Source of the DNA: Streptomyces sulphureus DSM 40104
Lineage (GTDB): Bacteria; Actinomycetota; Actinomycetes; Streptomycetales; Streptomycetaceae
Assembly: GCF_000381025.1 (NCBI RefSeq)
Contig: NZ_KB905815.1
Coordinates: 62,001-126,000 of the forward strand
Direction: 5' to 3'
DNA length: 64,000 nucleotides
Positions 32,813 through 41,074 of this stretch are shown here, piece by piece. A model generated the notes under the pieces. That model ran no database searches and was not told the DNA's origin. It saw only the letters and a program-made list of their open reading frames with translations. Position 1 is the first letter of the stretch. The number at the start of each line of letters is the position of its first letter. The position numbers were made by a program, and so were the translations under genes.

Positions 32813-34657
32813 TTGCCGTCGTCCCGCCTCGTCCGCACCTCGACACTCACCGCAGCGGCGCTCTGCGCCGGCCTGCTCGCCGCCCCGCAGCACGCCGCAG
32901 CGGCCGGAGAGGGGGTGCGCATCCACGACGTCCAAGGGGACACCCGCATCTCCCCCCTCCTCGGCGAGCACGTCAGCGACGTCCCCGGAATCGTCACCGC
33001 CGTACGGGGGTTCGGCTCGGCACGCGGCTTCTGGCTCCAGGACCCGCGCCCCGACGGCGACCCGGCGACGAGCGAGGCCGTCTACGTCCACACCGGCGGC
33101 GAGACCCCCGACGTCGAGCCGGGCGACGAGCTCCGCCTCGACGGCACGGTCGCCGAGTACTACCCGGGCGGCAAGGAGGCCGGCGGCCAGTCGGTGACCC
33201 AGCTCACCGAGCCGGAGTGGACGGTGCGTTCGCAAGGCAACAGGCTCCCCGCCGCCCACCGCCTCGACGCGCGCACCGTGCCGACGCGCTACGCGCCGCA
33301 GGCCGACGGCGGCAGCATCGAGGACCGCCGCCTGCGCCCCGGCCGCTACGCACTCGACCGGTACGAGTCCCTGGAGGGCATGCGCGTCGCCGTCACCGAC
33401 ACCCGTGTCGTCGGGCCGACTTCGACCTACGACGACCTGTGGGTCACCACGGACCCGCGGCAGCACCCCACCCCGCGCGGCGGCACGCTCTACGGCTCGT
33501 ACGCACACCACAACTCCGCGCGGCTCAAGGTCTCCTCGCTCCTCGACGCGGACCGGCACCCCTTCCCGCAGGCCGACGTCGGCGACATGCTCGGGGGACG
33601 CACCGAAGGGCCGCTCGACTACGAGCAGTTCGGCGGCTACACCCTCCGCGCGACCTCGATGGGACGGCACCACTCGGGCGGCCTGGAGCGCGAACGCACC
33701 CGCCAACACCGCCCGGAGGAGCTCTCCGTCGCCACCTACAACGTGGAGAACCTCTCCCCCGCAACGCCGCGGGAAAAGTTCGCGCGCCTCGCGGAGGGGC
33801 TCGTCGAGAACCTCTCCTCGCCGGACATCGTCACCCTGGAGGAGGCTCAGGACGACAGCGGCCCCGAGGACGACGGCACCGTCTCGGCGGCGGAGACCCT
33901 CGATGCGCTCACCGCCGCCGTGCGCAAGGCCGGCGGACCCGCGTACGAGTGGCGGCAGATCGACCCCGAGGACAACGCGGACGGGGGCCAGCCGGGCGGC
34001 AACATCCGCGTCGCCTTCCTCTTCGACCCGGAGCGGGTCTCCTTCACCGACCGTCCCGGCGGTGACGCGACCACCCCCGTACGTGTCGAAGAGGCGGACG
34101 GCGCGCCGCGGTTGAGTGCCTCGCCCGGACGGATCGCACCGCAGGACGACGCATGGGAGGCGAGCCGGAAGCCGCTCGCCGGGGAGTTCGTCTTCAGGGG
34201 GCGTACCGTCTTCGTCGTCGCCAACCACTTCAGCTCCAAGGGCGGCGGCGACCTCGACGGCGACCAGCCGATGGAGGGCCGCTTCCAGCCGCCGGCGCGC
34301 CACTCCGAGCCGCAGCGGATCGAACAGGCCCGCCTCGTCAACGAGTTCGCGGCGCAGGTGCGGAAGGTCGACCGGGACGCCGCCGTGGTCGCCGGCGGCG
34401 ACTTCAACGACTTCCCCTTCTCCCCCGCGCTCGACGCGCTCCGCTCGGACGCCGCACTCACCAGCCCGATGGACGCGCTGCCCGCGGACGAGCGGTACGG
34501 CTACGTCTTCAACGGCAACTCGCAGACCCTCGACCACCTGCTGACCAGCCCGGGCGCAGGCGCCGTCGACTACGACATCGTGCACCTCAACGCCGAGTTC
34601 GCCGACCAGTCGAGCGACCACGACCCGTCGGTGGTACGGCTGCGCCCCCGACGCTGA
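32813..34657 (+). CDS. Secreted endonuclease/exonuclease/phosphatase family nuclease
   Basis: A 614-residue exported protein. The signal peptide covers about residues 1-30 (STLTAAALCAGLLAAPQHAA). An OB-fold-like domain (about 40-110, GIVTAVRGFGSARGFWLQDP and GDELRLDGTVAEYY) comes before the catalytic EEP domain (about 303-614). That domain has ATYNVENLSP, IVTLEEAQDD, FVVANHFSSKGGGD, VVAGGDFNDFPFSP and DQSSDHDPSVVR, so all metal and catalytic residues (Asn, Glu, His, Asp-x-Asn, Asp-His) are in place. It is most like secreted DNases that recycle extracellular DNA. The TTG start is chosen because GGAGG lies six bases before it and the signal peptide starts there. Confidence 0.9.
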   Translation: MPSSRLVRTSTLTAAALCAGLLAAPQHAAAAGEGVRIHDVQGDTRISPLLGEHVSDVPGIVTAVRGFGSARGFWLQDPRPDGDPATSEAVYVHTGGETPDVEPGDELRLDGTVAEYYPGGKEAGGQSVTQLTEPEWTVRSQGNRLPAAHRLDARTVPTRYAPQADGGSIEDRRLRPGRYALDRYESLEGMRVAVTDTRVVGPTSTYDDLWVTTDPRQHPTPRGGTLYGSYAHHNSARLKVSSLLDADRHPFPQADVGDMLGGRTEGPLDYEQFGGYTLRATSMGRHHSGGLERERTRQHRPEELSVATYNVENLSPATPREKFARLAEGLVENLSSPDIVTLEEAQDDSGPEDDGTVSAAETLDALTAAVRKAGGPAYEWRQIDPEDNADGGQPGGNIRVAFLFDPERVSFTDRPGGDATTPVRVEEADGAPRLSASPGRIAPQDDAWEASRKPLAGEFVFRGRTVFVVANHFSSKGGGDLDGDQPMEGRFQPPARHSEPQRIEQARLVNEFAAQVRKVDRDAAVVAGGDFNDFPFSPALDALRSDAALTSPMDALPADERYGYVFNGNSQTLDHLLTSPGAGAVDYDIVHLNAEFADQSSDHDPSVVRLRPRR

Positions 34658-34671
34658 GCTGTACCGACACT

Positions 34672-34707
34672 CCCCCGGCGCCCGCGCATGCACGTCGGCG
34701 CCGGGGG
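34672..34707. terminator. Bidirectional terminator
   Basis: CCCCCGGCGCC (34672-34682) and GGCGCCGGGGG (34697-34707) form an 11-bp perfect stem with a 14-base loop, exactly between the convergent nuclease and EI24 stop codons. Confidence 0.88.
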
Positions 34708-35538
34708 CTATTCGGCGACCTCGGCCGCGGCCCCGTCGTCCACCATCGCCCGCACGAGCAGCACCGCCCCGGCCACGGCCCCCGGCATCAGCACCACGGC
34801 GACGACCGGCAGCAGGAACGCCAGCACCAGCGGCACCCCGAACCCGAGTGCGGCCGCCCGGAACTCCCGCAGCACGCGCTGCCGTTCGCGCACGTCGATC
34901 CCCCTGCGCTGCATCGCGACCGAGGCGAGCTCCAGCGTGAGGAAGAACCCGGAGACGCAGAACCCGAGCACCGGGACGACCGTCTGTCCGACGAAAGGCA
35001 CGAAACCGAGGGCGAAGAGCGGGACGCCCCACAGCGCCGCGCGGTAGAGGACGTAGCAGCTATCCCGCAGCGAGATCCACAACTCGCGCCACAGCGGCAG
35101 GTCTTCGCCCTCCGGGCACTCTCCCTCGGAGAGCTCCACCTGCTCGGAGAGCTTCTCGTAGAAGGGGTCGCCGACGAGGAGCGCGACGGCGGTGAAGGTG
35201 AGCGCCGCGAGGAGCAGCACGCCGAGCCAGAGAAGGACGGCGAAGACGCCCCGCAGCAGCTCGGGCCAGGGGGACTCCCAGTCGTCGGCGAAGGGCGTCG
35301 CCCAGGCGGCGAGGTCGTCGGCCCAGAAGGCGAGGGCGAGGAGCGCGGCCGCGTAGATCACCAGCGTGATCAGGGCGGGGAGCAGCCCGAACCCGAACCA
35401 TCTGCCGTGCCCCAGCACCCAGCGCTGCCCGCGCAGGAGGTAGCCGGCGCCGGCCAGCAGGCCGCGCAGCCCGGCCGGGGGCGGGGAGGGCGGCGCGGCG
35501 GAGGTGTCGGGGGAACGGGGAGGCGGTGCCGAGATCAT
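34708..35538 (-). CDS. EI24 domain (CysZ-like) membrane protein
   Basis: A 276-residue membrane protein of the EI24/CysZ family. LLAGAGYLLRGQRWVLGHGR, GDPFYEKLSEQVE, ELWISLRDSCYVLYRAALWG and FVGQTVVPVLGFCVSGFFL appear in the family order, with four to six helices. CysZ members conduct sulfate, but actinomycete EI24 proteins have no tested substrate. A Pro-rich N-terminal 22 residues is cytosolic. It is alone between a terminator and the ABC permease gene 55 bp upstream on the same strand. Confidence 0.85.
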   Translation of the reverse strand: MISAPPPRSPDTSAAPPSPPPAGLRGLLAGAGYLLRGQRWVLGHGRWFGFGLLPALITLVIYAAALLALAFWADDLAAWATPFADDWESPWPELLRGVFAVLLWLGVLLLAALTFTAVALLVGDPFYEKLSEQVELSEGECPEGEDLPLWRELWISLRDSCYVLYRAALWGVPLFALGFVPFVGQTVVPVLGFCVSGFFLTLELASVAMQRRGIDVRERQRVLREFRAAALGFGVPLVLAFLLPVVAVVLMPGAVAGAVLLVRAMVDDGAAAEVAE

Positions 35539-35593
35539 CCCGGCATCCTAGGCAACTCCCCTTCCCCCGAGCGTGGTTGGCATCCGCGAGAGG

Positions 35594-36397
35594 TCACTCC
35601 CAGCGGAACCACCGCGCGGCCCCCGCCACGACGACCACGCCCCACACGGCGGTGACGAGCAGGTCCAGCCACGCGGGCCAGCTCCCCCCGGCGGCCGCGT
35701 CGAGCGCCTGCGAGGCGGCCCCGAGCGGCGTCCACTCCACGATGTTCCGCACCACGTCGGGCATGGCCTGGACGGGGAGCCACACGCCCGAGGTGAACAT
35801 CATCGGGAAGAAGACGACGGTGCCGATGACGCCGGAGATCTTCGTCGTCCTGGAGAAGGCGGAGATCAGCGTGCCGATCGCGAGCGAGGCGAAGGTGGCG
35901 AGGACGAAGGCGACCGCGTATCCGAACGGCTGCTGCGGCAGCGGGACGTCGTAGACGAGGCGGCCCACCGTGAGCGCGACGGCGCCGGAGACGAGGACCG
36001 CGGCGCCGTGCAGCAGAAGCTGCGCGACGAGGAGGCTCGCCGGCCGCGCCGGGGTGACCCGGAGCCGCCGGAGGACGCCGCGTTCGCGGTAGCCGGTGAG
36101 GACGGTCGGCATCGACTGGATGCCCGCGGTGATCGTCGCAAGGAGGACGGCGACGGGCACGTAGAGGTCGATGACGCGGGTGCCGCCCATCTCCTCGTTG
36201 GGCTGCCGGAACTCGGGGATGAACCCCAGGACGACGAGGAGGAGCGTCGGGAAGGCGAGAATCCAGAAGAGCGCGCCTGCCTCACGGCAGAAGAGCCGGA
36301 ACTCGGTGCGCAGGATCGCGGTCGAGCTGGAGAGCGCCGAGGCCGGGACGCCGGTGGGCGCGGTGGGCGTCGGCGGCGTGGTACGGGTGGCGGCCAT
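35594..36397 (-). CDS. ABC-2 type exporter permease
   Basis: A 267-residue permease with six helices, of the DrrB/ABC-2 type: FRLFCREAGALFWILAFPTL, IQSMPTVLTGYRERGVLRRL, TLISAFSRTTKISGVIGTVV and FPMMFTSGVWLPVQAMPDVV. It forms an exporter with the ATPase encoded two bases upstream. The partner gene, the drug-export family and the absence of a binding protein point to export of a hydrophobic compound or lipid; the substrate is unknown. Confidence 0.92.
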   Translation of the reverse strand: MAATRTTPPTPTAPTGVPASALSSSTAILRTEFRLFCREAGALFWILAFPTLLLVVLGFIPEFRQPNEEMGGTRVIDLYVPVAVLLATITAGIQSMPTVLTGYRERGVLRRLRVTPARPASLLVAQLLLHGAAVLVSGAVALTVGRLVYDVPLPQQPFGYAVAFVLATFASLAIGTLISAFSRTTKISGVIGTVVFFPMMFTSGVWLPVQAMPDVVRNIVEWTPLGAASQALDAAAGGSWPAWLDLLVTAVWGVVVVAGAARWFRWE

Positions 36398-36399
36398 GG

Positions 36400-37365
36400 T
36401 CAGCGCACCTCCTGGGCGTCGCCGGAGCGGGGGGCGGTGGGTTGCGCGGCCGGCTCGGCGGCGTCCTCCTCGGCGGCGGTGAGGTCGAGGAAGGCGTCGT
36501 CGAGGGTGGCGTCCTCGATCCGCAGCCGCTCGGCCGAGACCTCGCGGGCGGCGAGGAGCCGCACCAGCGCATTGACGGTCTCGTCGCTCCCGGTGAGCGT
36601 GACGCGACCGCGGCGCTCGGTGACGGCGCCGACCTCGGGAAGCGCGCGCAGCTCCAGATCGTCGAGGGCGGGCGAGGGCGTGAAGGAGACCACGGTCGAG
36701 CTGGCGGACTGCCGCACCAGGCCGTCGGGCGTATCGAGCGCGACGACGCGGCCGGAGTCGATCACGGCGACGCGGTCGCAGAGGCGCTGTGCCTCCTCCA
36801 TGAAGTGCGTGACGAGCAGCACCGTGACGCCGGAGTCACGGACGCTCTCGATGAGGGACCAGGTGTCGCGGCGTCCGCGCGGGTCGAGACCGGTGGTGAG
36901 CTCGTCGAGGACGACGACGCTCGGGTTGCCCACGAGCGCGAGCGCGATGAAGAGGCGCTGCTTCTGGCCGCCCGAGAGCTTCGCGAAGCGGGTGTTCAAC
37001 TGCTCGTCGAGGCCGAGGCGTTCGACGAGCGCGCGCCAGTCGGCGGGTGTCCGGTAGAACGCGGTGTAGAGCTCGAGCGCCTCACGGACGGTGAGCTTCT
37101 GCTGGAGCTGGCTCTCCTGGAGCTGCGCCCCGAGGAGCTGCATCACCTCGTCCCGGTCGGTCACGGGATCGAGCCCGGAGACGCGTACCTCGCCCGCGTC
37201 CGGTGTGCGGAGCCCCTCGATGCACTCGACGGTGGTGGTCTTCCCCGCGCCGTTCGGCCCGAGCACCCCGAAGATCTCGCCTTCCTCCACCTCGAACGAG
37301 ACCCCGTCGACGGCAGGCTTTCCCCCGTAGACCTTGCGCAGGTCCTTCGCCTCTATTATCGCCAT
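36400..37365 (-). CDS. ABC exporter ATP-binding protein (DrrA-like)
   Basis: A 321-residue ATPase. Walker A is GPNGAGKTTT, the signature LSGGQKQRLFIALALVG, Walker B VVVLDELTTGLDP, and the switch histidine is in LLVTHFMEEAQRL. The C-terminal 90 residues (DDLELRALPEVGAVTERRGR and RLRIEDATLDDAFLDLTAAE) are the DrrA-type extension. It is first in a two-gene operon with the permease. It starts 57 bp past the dapD terminator, so it has its own promoter. Confidence 0.93.
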   Translation of the reverse strand: MAIIEAKDLRKVYGGKPAVDGVSFEVEEGEIFGVLGPNGAGKTTTVECIEGLRTPDAGEVRVSGLDPVTDRDEVMQLLGAQLQESQLQQKLTVREALELYTAFYRTPADWRALVERLGLDEQLNTRFAKLSGGQKQRLFIALALVGNPSVVVLDELTTGLDPRGRRDTWSLIESVRDSGVTVLLVTHFMEEAQRLCDRVAVIDSGRVVALDTPDGLVRQSASSTVVSFTPSPALDDLELRALPEVGAVTERRGRVTLTGSDETVNALVRLLAAREVSAERLRIEDATLDDAFLDLTAAEEDAAEPAAQPTAPRSGDAQEVR

Positions 37366-37421
37366 TCTTGAACCCTAAACGTCCGGGCGGCGACAGATCC
37401 AGGCCGGTCGTTCCGGCCCTC

Positions 37422-37463
37422 GGCAGGACCGCGCCGGTCCCGGACGGGCGGCGCGGTCCTGCC
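37422..37463 (-). terminator. dapD terminator
   Basis: GGCAGGACCGCGCC / GGCGCGGTCCTGCC, a 14-bp perfect stem with a 14-base loop, 16 bases past the dapD stop. A second small dyad GGCCGG-TCGTT-CCGGCC (37402-37418) follows it. Confidence 0.88.
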
Positions 37464-37478
37464 GGCGCCCCGCAGGGC

Positions 37479-38465
37479 TCAGTTGTGGTGGAGCGCCTCG
37501 TTGAGACCGCCCCAGGAACCGCTGCGCGGGAGCGCCTCGACCGTGCCCGAGGTGGAGTTGCGGCGGTAGAGGAGGTTGTCGGCGCCGGTGAGCTCGACGG
37601 CCTTGACGACCTGGCCGTCGGGGAGGGTGACCCGGGTGCCGGCCGTGACGTAGAGCCCGGCCTCCACGACGCAGTCGTTCCCGAGGGAGATCCCGATGCC
37701 GGCCTGGGCGCCGAGGAGGCACCGCTCGCCGATCCGGATCGTCTCCTTGCCGCCGCCGGAGAGCGTGCCCATGATCGAGGAGCCGCCGCCGATGTCGGAG
37801 CCGTCTCCGACGACGACGCCGGCGCTGATGCGCCCCTCGACCATCGAGGCGCCGAGGGTGCCGGCGTTGTAGTTGCAGAAGCCCTCGTGCATCACGGTGG
37901 TGCCCTCGGCGAGGTGCGCGCCGAGGCGGACGCGGTCCGCGTCGCCGATGCGGACGCCCTTGGGCACCACGTAGTCGCTCATGCGCGGGAACTTGTCGAT
38001 GCTGGTGACGTTGAGCGCGAGCCCCTCGGCGCGGGTGCGCAGCCGGGTCTGCTCGACCTCGTCGACCGGCACGGGCCCGAGGTTGGTCCACGCGACGTTG
38101 GCGATCAGCCCGAAGATACCCTCCAGGCTCACGCCGTGCGGGCGGACGAACCGGTGGCTGAGCAGGTGGAGGCGGAGGTAGACGTCGTGCGCGTCGAGCG
38201 GCTTCTCGTCGAGCGAGGGGACGACGGTGCGGACGGCGAGGACGTCGACGCCCCGCCGGGGGTCGGGCCCGATCGCCTGCACGGCCGCGTCGCCCAGCAG
38301 TTCGGCGGCGCGCTCGGGGCTGAGCGTCTCGGTCCCGGCCGGTCCGGGCTCGGCGACGAGCTCGGGGCTGGGGAACCACGTGTCGAGCACGGTCCCGTCG
38401 GACGAGACGGTGGCGAGCCCGGCGCCGACGGCGCCGGTCGTGCGGGTGGTGGAGGCTTCGGTCAT
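37479..38465 (-). CDS. dapD: 2,3,4,5-tetrahydropyridine-2,6-dicarboxylate N-succinyltransferase
   Basis: A 328-residue DapD of the actinobacterial type. It succinylates tetrahydrodipicolinate using succinyl-CoA in lysine/diaminopimelate synthesis. The N-terminal domain ([55 protein letters not shown]) precedes the left-handed beta-helix of hexapeptide repeats ([80 protein letters not shown]). No other dap gene is adjacent. The ATG at 38465 is the first that gives the family N-terminus. Confidence 0.96.
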   Translation of the reverse strand: MTEASTTRTTGAVGAGLATVSSDGTVLDTWFPSPELVAEPGPAGTETLSPERAAELLGDAAVQAIGPDPRRGVDVLAVRTVVPSLDEKPLDAHDVYLRLHLLSHRFVRPHGVSLEGIFGLIANVAWTNLGPVPVDEVEQTRLRTRAEGLALNVTSIDKFPRMSDYVVPKGVRIGDADRVRLGAHLAEGTTVMHEGFCNYNAGTLGASMVEGRISAGVVVGDGSDIGGGSSIMGTLSGGGKETIRIGERCLLGAQAGIGISLGNDCVVEAGLYVTAGTRVTLPDGQVVKAVELTGADNLLYRRNSTSGTVEALPRSGSWGGLNEALHHN

Positions 38466-38621
38466 GGTGAGAACGCTAACCGGCGGACGGGCGCGGTGAC
38501 CAACCGGCGTCCGGGCTCTCGCGGCCGCTGCCCACGGGGTGGCGAGAGTACGCCGTCGGTGCGGCCTCGCCCGCTGACTACGCGCGTGTGAGGGTGGCTG
38601 GTTGAGGAGTGAACCATTCCG

Positions 38622-38643
38622 GTCGGCGGCCGCGGCCGCCGAC
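38622..38643 (+). promoter_or_regulatory. Perfect 22-bp palindrome just upstream of the ribosome site
   Basis: GTCGGCGGCC-GC-GGCCGCCGAC lies four bases before AAAGGAG of the MetE-like gene. As RNA it forms a very stable hairpin beside the ribosome site; as DNA it is a symmetric operator candidate. No riboswitch fold is recognised. Confidence 0.6.
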
Positions 38644-38658
38644 AGAAAGGAGCACCGC

Positions 38659-39792
38659 ATGGCGACGCGCACGAGCCTCCCGCCCTTCCGGGCCGACCAC
38701 GTCGGCAGCCTGCTGCGCCCCGAGGCGCTCAAGCGCGCGGGAGCGGAGTACGCGTCCGGCGCCCTCACCGCGGAGCAGCTCAAGGCGGCGGAGGACACCG
38801 CCGTCCGCGACGTGGTGCGCCGCCAGCACGAGACGGGGCTGCGCACCGTCACCGACGGCGAATTCCGGCGCAGCTCCTGGCACATGGACTTCATCTACGG
38901 CCTCGGCGGCGTCACCCGCGTCGACGACACCACGGTCGACGTCACCTTCCACAACGAGCGCGGGGACGTCGCCGCGCAGTTCGCCACCGCCAGGGTCGAC
39001 GGCCGCATCCGTCTCGACGACGTCCTCTTCGGCGACGCCTTCGCCTTCCTCCGCGACAACGCGCCGCGGGGCACCACCCCGAAGCTCACCATCCCGTCGC
39101 CGAGCATGGTCCACTACCGCGGCGGGCGCTCGGCGATCGACCAGGAGGTCTACCCGGACCTCGACGCGTTCTGGACCGACCTCACGGCGGCCTACGCAGC
39201 CGAGATCCGCGGTGTCCACCGACTCGGCTGCCGCTACCTCCAGTTGGACGACACCTCGCTCGCCTACCTCAACGACCCCGAGCAGCGCGCCCACGTCGCG
39301 GAGCTCGGCGGCGACCCCGCGCACCAGCACGAGACGTACATCACCAACATCAACCGCGCCCTCCGCGACCGCCCGGCCGACCTGCGCGTCACGACGCACC
39401 TGTGCCGCGGCAACTTCGCCTCCTCGTGGGCGGCTTCGGGCTCCTACGACTACGTCGCGGAGGCCCTCTTCGGCGGGCTCGACGTCGACGGCTTCTTCCT
39501 GGAGTTCGACGACGCGCGCTCGGGCGGCTTCGAGCCGCTGCGGTACGTCCCCGCGGGCAAGCAGGTGGTCCTCGGCCTCGTCACGAGCAAGCGCCCGGAG
39601 TTGGAGAGCAAGGACGCGCTCAAGCGGCGCATCGACGAAGCCGCCCGGTACGTCGACGCCGATCAGCTCTGCCTCTCCCCGCAGTGCGGCTTCTCCTCCA
39701 CGCAGGAGGGCAACAACCTCACGGAGGAGGAGCAGTTCGCCAAGCTGCGGCTGATCGTGGAGACCGCGGAGGAGGTCTGGGGCGGACTGTGA
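38659..39792 (+). CDS. Cobalamin-independent methionine synthase-like methyltransferase (MetE C-terminal/YxjG type)
   Basis: A 377-residue protein corresponding to the catalytic half of Met[65 protein letters not shown] and [19 protein letters not shown] hold the zinc-binding His-x-Cys, Glu and final Cys. Family members move methyl groups between folate or thioether donors and thiols such as homocysteine; a role in methionine supply or salvage is inferred. It lacks the N-terminal folate domain of full MetE. The ATG follows AAAGGAG with a nine-base gap. Confidence 0.9.
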   Translation: MATRTSLPPFRADHVGSLLRPEALKRAGAEYASGALTAEQLKAAEDTAVRDVVRRQHETGLRTVTDGEFRRSSWHMDFIYGLGGVTRVDDTTVDVTFHNERGDVAAQFATARVDGRIRLDDVLFGDAFAFLRDNAPRGTTPKLTIPSPSMVHYRGGRSAIDQEVYPDLDAFWTDLTAAYAAEIRGVHRLGCRYLQLDDTSLAYLNDPEQRAHVAELGGDPAHQHETYITNINRALRDRPADLRVTTHLCRGNFASSWAASGSYDYVAEALFGGLDVDGFFLEFDDARSGGFEPLRYVPAGKQVVLGLVTSKRPELESKDALKRRIDEAARYVDADQLCLSPQCGFSSTQEGNNLTEEEQFAKLRLIVETAEEVWGGL

Positions 39793-39826
39793 GGCGCCGC
39801 GACCGCTCGGGCCGCCTCCGCGCCGC

Positions 39827-40372
39827 TCAGCCGAGCACGCGCAGGAGCGCGGAGCGGACCTGGTCGCGGTCGAACTGCCGGTCCGTGAGCAGGAACTGGA
39901 GGAGCAGGCCGTCGACGAGCGCGACGAGGACGCGCGCCGTGTGCTCGTCGGGGGTGTGCCGGCCGAGCACCTGCGCGAAGTCGTCCATCCAGGCCGCCGC
40001 GACCGGTTGGAGCGCGGGCTTGGTGAGCGCGGCGAGGTAGAGCTCGTACTCCAGGCGGATACGGCCGTGGCCGCCCTCGGCGTACTCGGCGAGGACATCG
40101 GTGAGCGCCTCGACGAACGGCATCTCGCCCGCGGCGAGTTCGGCCGCCCAGCTTTCGATCCCCGCCAGCGGCAGACACGTCACCTGTTCGAGGGCGGCGA
40201 CGAGCAGGTCGTCGAGGCTGGCGAAATGGTACGTCGTCGAACCGAGCGGCACGTCGGCCTCGGCCGCGACGCTGCGGTGGCTGAGCGCGGCGATGCCCCT
40301 CTGCTCGACGATCCGCAGCGCCGCCTCGATGATGCGCTGCCGGCGGTCCGGATCGTATCGGCGGGCGGCCAT
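39827..40372 (-). CDS. TetR family repressor of the SMR efflux gene
   Basis: A 181-residue TetR regulator. The HTH (residues 8-55) reads RQRIIEAALRIVEQRGIAAL then LSHRSVAAEADVPLGSTTYH. The C-terminal ligand domain has LEYELYLAALTKPALQPVAA and VLVALVDGLLLQFLL. Its ATG shares a base with the TGA of the SMR gene (TGATG), so pump and repressor are co-translated. A 36-bp dyad upstream of the SMR gene is the likely binding site, giving autoregulation relieved by a drug-like ligand. Confidence 0.9.
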   Translation of the reverse strand: MAARRYDPDRRQRIIEAALRIVEQRGIAALSHRSVAAEADVPLGSTTYHFASLDDLLVAALEQVTCLPLAGIESWAAELAAGEMPFVEALTDVLAEYAEGGHGRIRLEYELYLAALTKPALQPVAAAWMDDFAQVLGRHTPDEHTARVLVALVDGLLLQFLLTDRQFDRDQVRSALLRVLG

Positions 40373-40692
40373 CAGTGCGCTCCGTCCAGGTTGAGGACGA
40401 CGACGCCGGCGATCACGAGGAGGAGGCCGCCGATCTTCGCCGCGGTCATCGCCTCACCGATGAAGAGCATGCCGATCACCGCGATCGCCGCCGTGCCCAT
40501 GCCGGACCAGATCGCGTAAGCGGTGCCGATCGGCAGGGTCTTGAGCGTCTGCGCGAGCAGCGTGAAGGCGAGCACGTAGCCGAGGGCCGTGCCCAGCGAC
40601 GGCCACAACTTCGTGAATCCGTCGCTGTACTTCATCGCAGTCGTCCCCAGCACTTCCGCGATGATGGCTCCGGTGAGCGTCAAGTAGACCAT
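40372..40692 (-). CDS. SMR family multidrug efflux transporter
   Basis: A 106-residue, four-helix small multidrug resistance protein. The essential membrane glutamate is in YLTLTGAIIAEVLGTTAMKY (Glu13), followed by GYVLAFTLLAQTLKTLPIGT, AYAIWSGMGTAAIAVIGM and the GEAMTAAKIGGLLLVIAGVV end, as in EmrE/Sug-type dimers. It exports lipophilic cations or guanidinium-like compounds using protons. It is first in the operon with its TetR gene. Confidence 0.93.
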   Translation of the reverse strand: MVYLTLTGAIIAEVLGTTAMKYSDGFTKLWPSLGTALGYVLAFTLLAQTLKTLPIGTAYAIWSGMGTAAIAVIGMLFIGEAMTAAKIGGLLLVIAGVVVLNLDGAH

Positions 40693-40693
40693 G

Positions 40694-40729
40694 CGTACGA
40701 GTGTACACATCGTTGTGTACGGTCGTACG
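40694..40729 (-). promoter_or_regulatory. TetR operator upstream of the SMR-tetR operon
   Basis: Left arm CGTACGAGTGTACACA (40694-40709) and right arm TGTGTACGGTCGTACG (40714-40729) match as an inverted repeat in 14 of 16 positions, with a TCGT centre. The dyad begins one base upstream of the SMR start codon, so repressor binding would cover the transcription start. Confidence 0.82.
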
Positions 40730-40762
40730 CAGGACGGCCGCGCCCGGCGGCGGCACCGCCTG

Positions 40763-40978
40763 TCAGGGGCGTATCGCCGCCCAGAACTCCGCGAAGGAGA
40801 CGCGCTGATCGCCGTCGGTGTCGAGCGTCGCCACCAGGTCGGCGGCGGCGTCCTCGGTGACGCCCGCGTCCCCGAGCTCGGTGGCCACCTGCCGGTACTC
40901 CTCGGCCGTGAGCAGACCGTCACCGTCGAGGTCGTACCGGTCGAAGACCTGCCGGGCCGCCGCTTCCATGTCCACCAC
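40763..40978 (-). CDS. EF-hand calcium-binding protein
   Basis: A 71-residue calmodulin-like protein with two EF-hand loops, DRYDLDGDGLLTAEEY and ATLDTDGDQRVSFAEF, each with the expected Asp and Glu ligands. It is similar to the small calcium-buffer proteins of Streptomyces. The GTG at 40978 is chosen because AAAGG lies eight bases before it; the ATG three codons later (40969) is equally possible. It is independent of its neighbours. Confidence 0.88.
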   Translation of the reverse strand: MVDMEAAARQVFDRYDLDGDGLLTAEEYRQVATELGDAGVTEDAAADLVATLDTDGDQRVSFAEFWAAIRP

Positions 40979-41074
40979 TCGTCTCACCTTTCCCCTCTGT
41001 TCGCGCTCGCGGGTGCGAGGCTCCTGTTGACCGGCGCCCACGCTAACCGCCGTACGTCGCAGGGGCGTCGGCGG

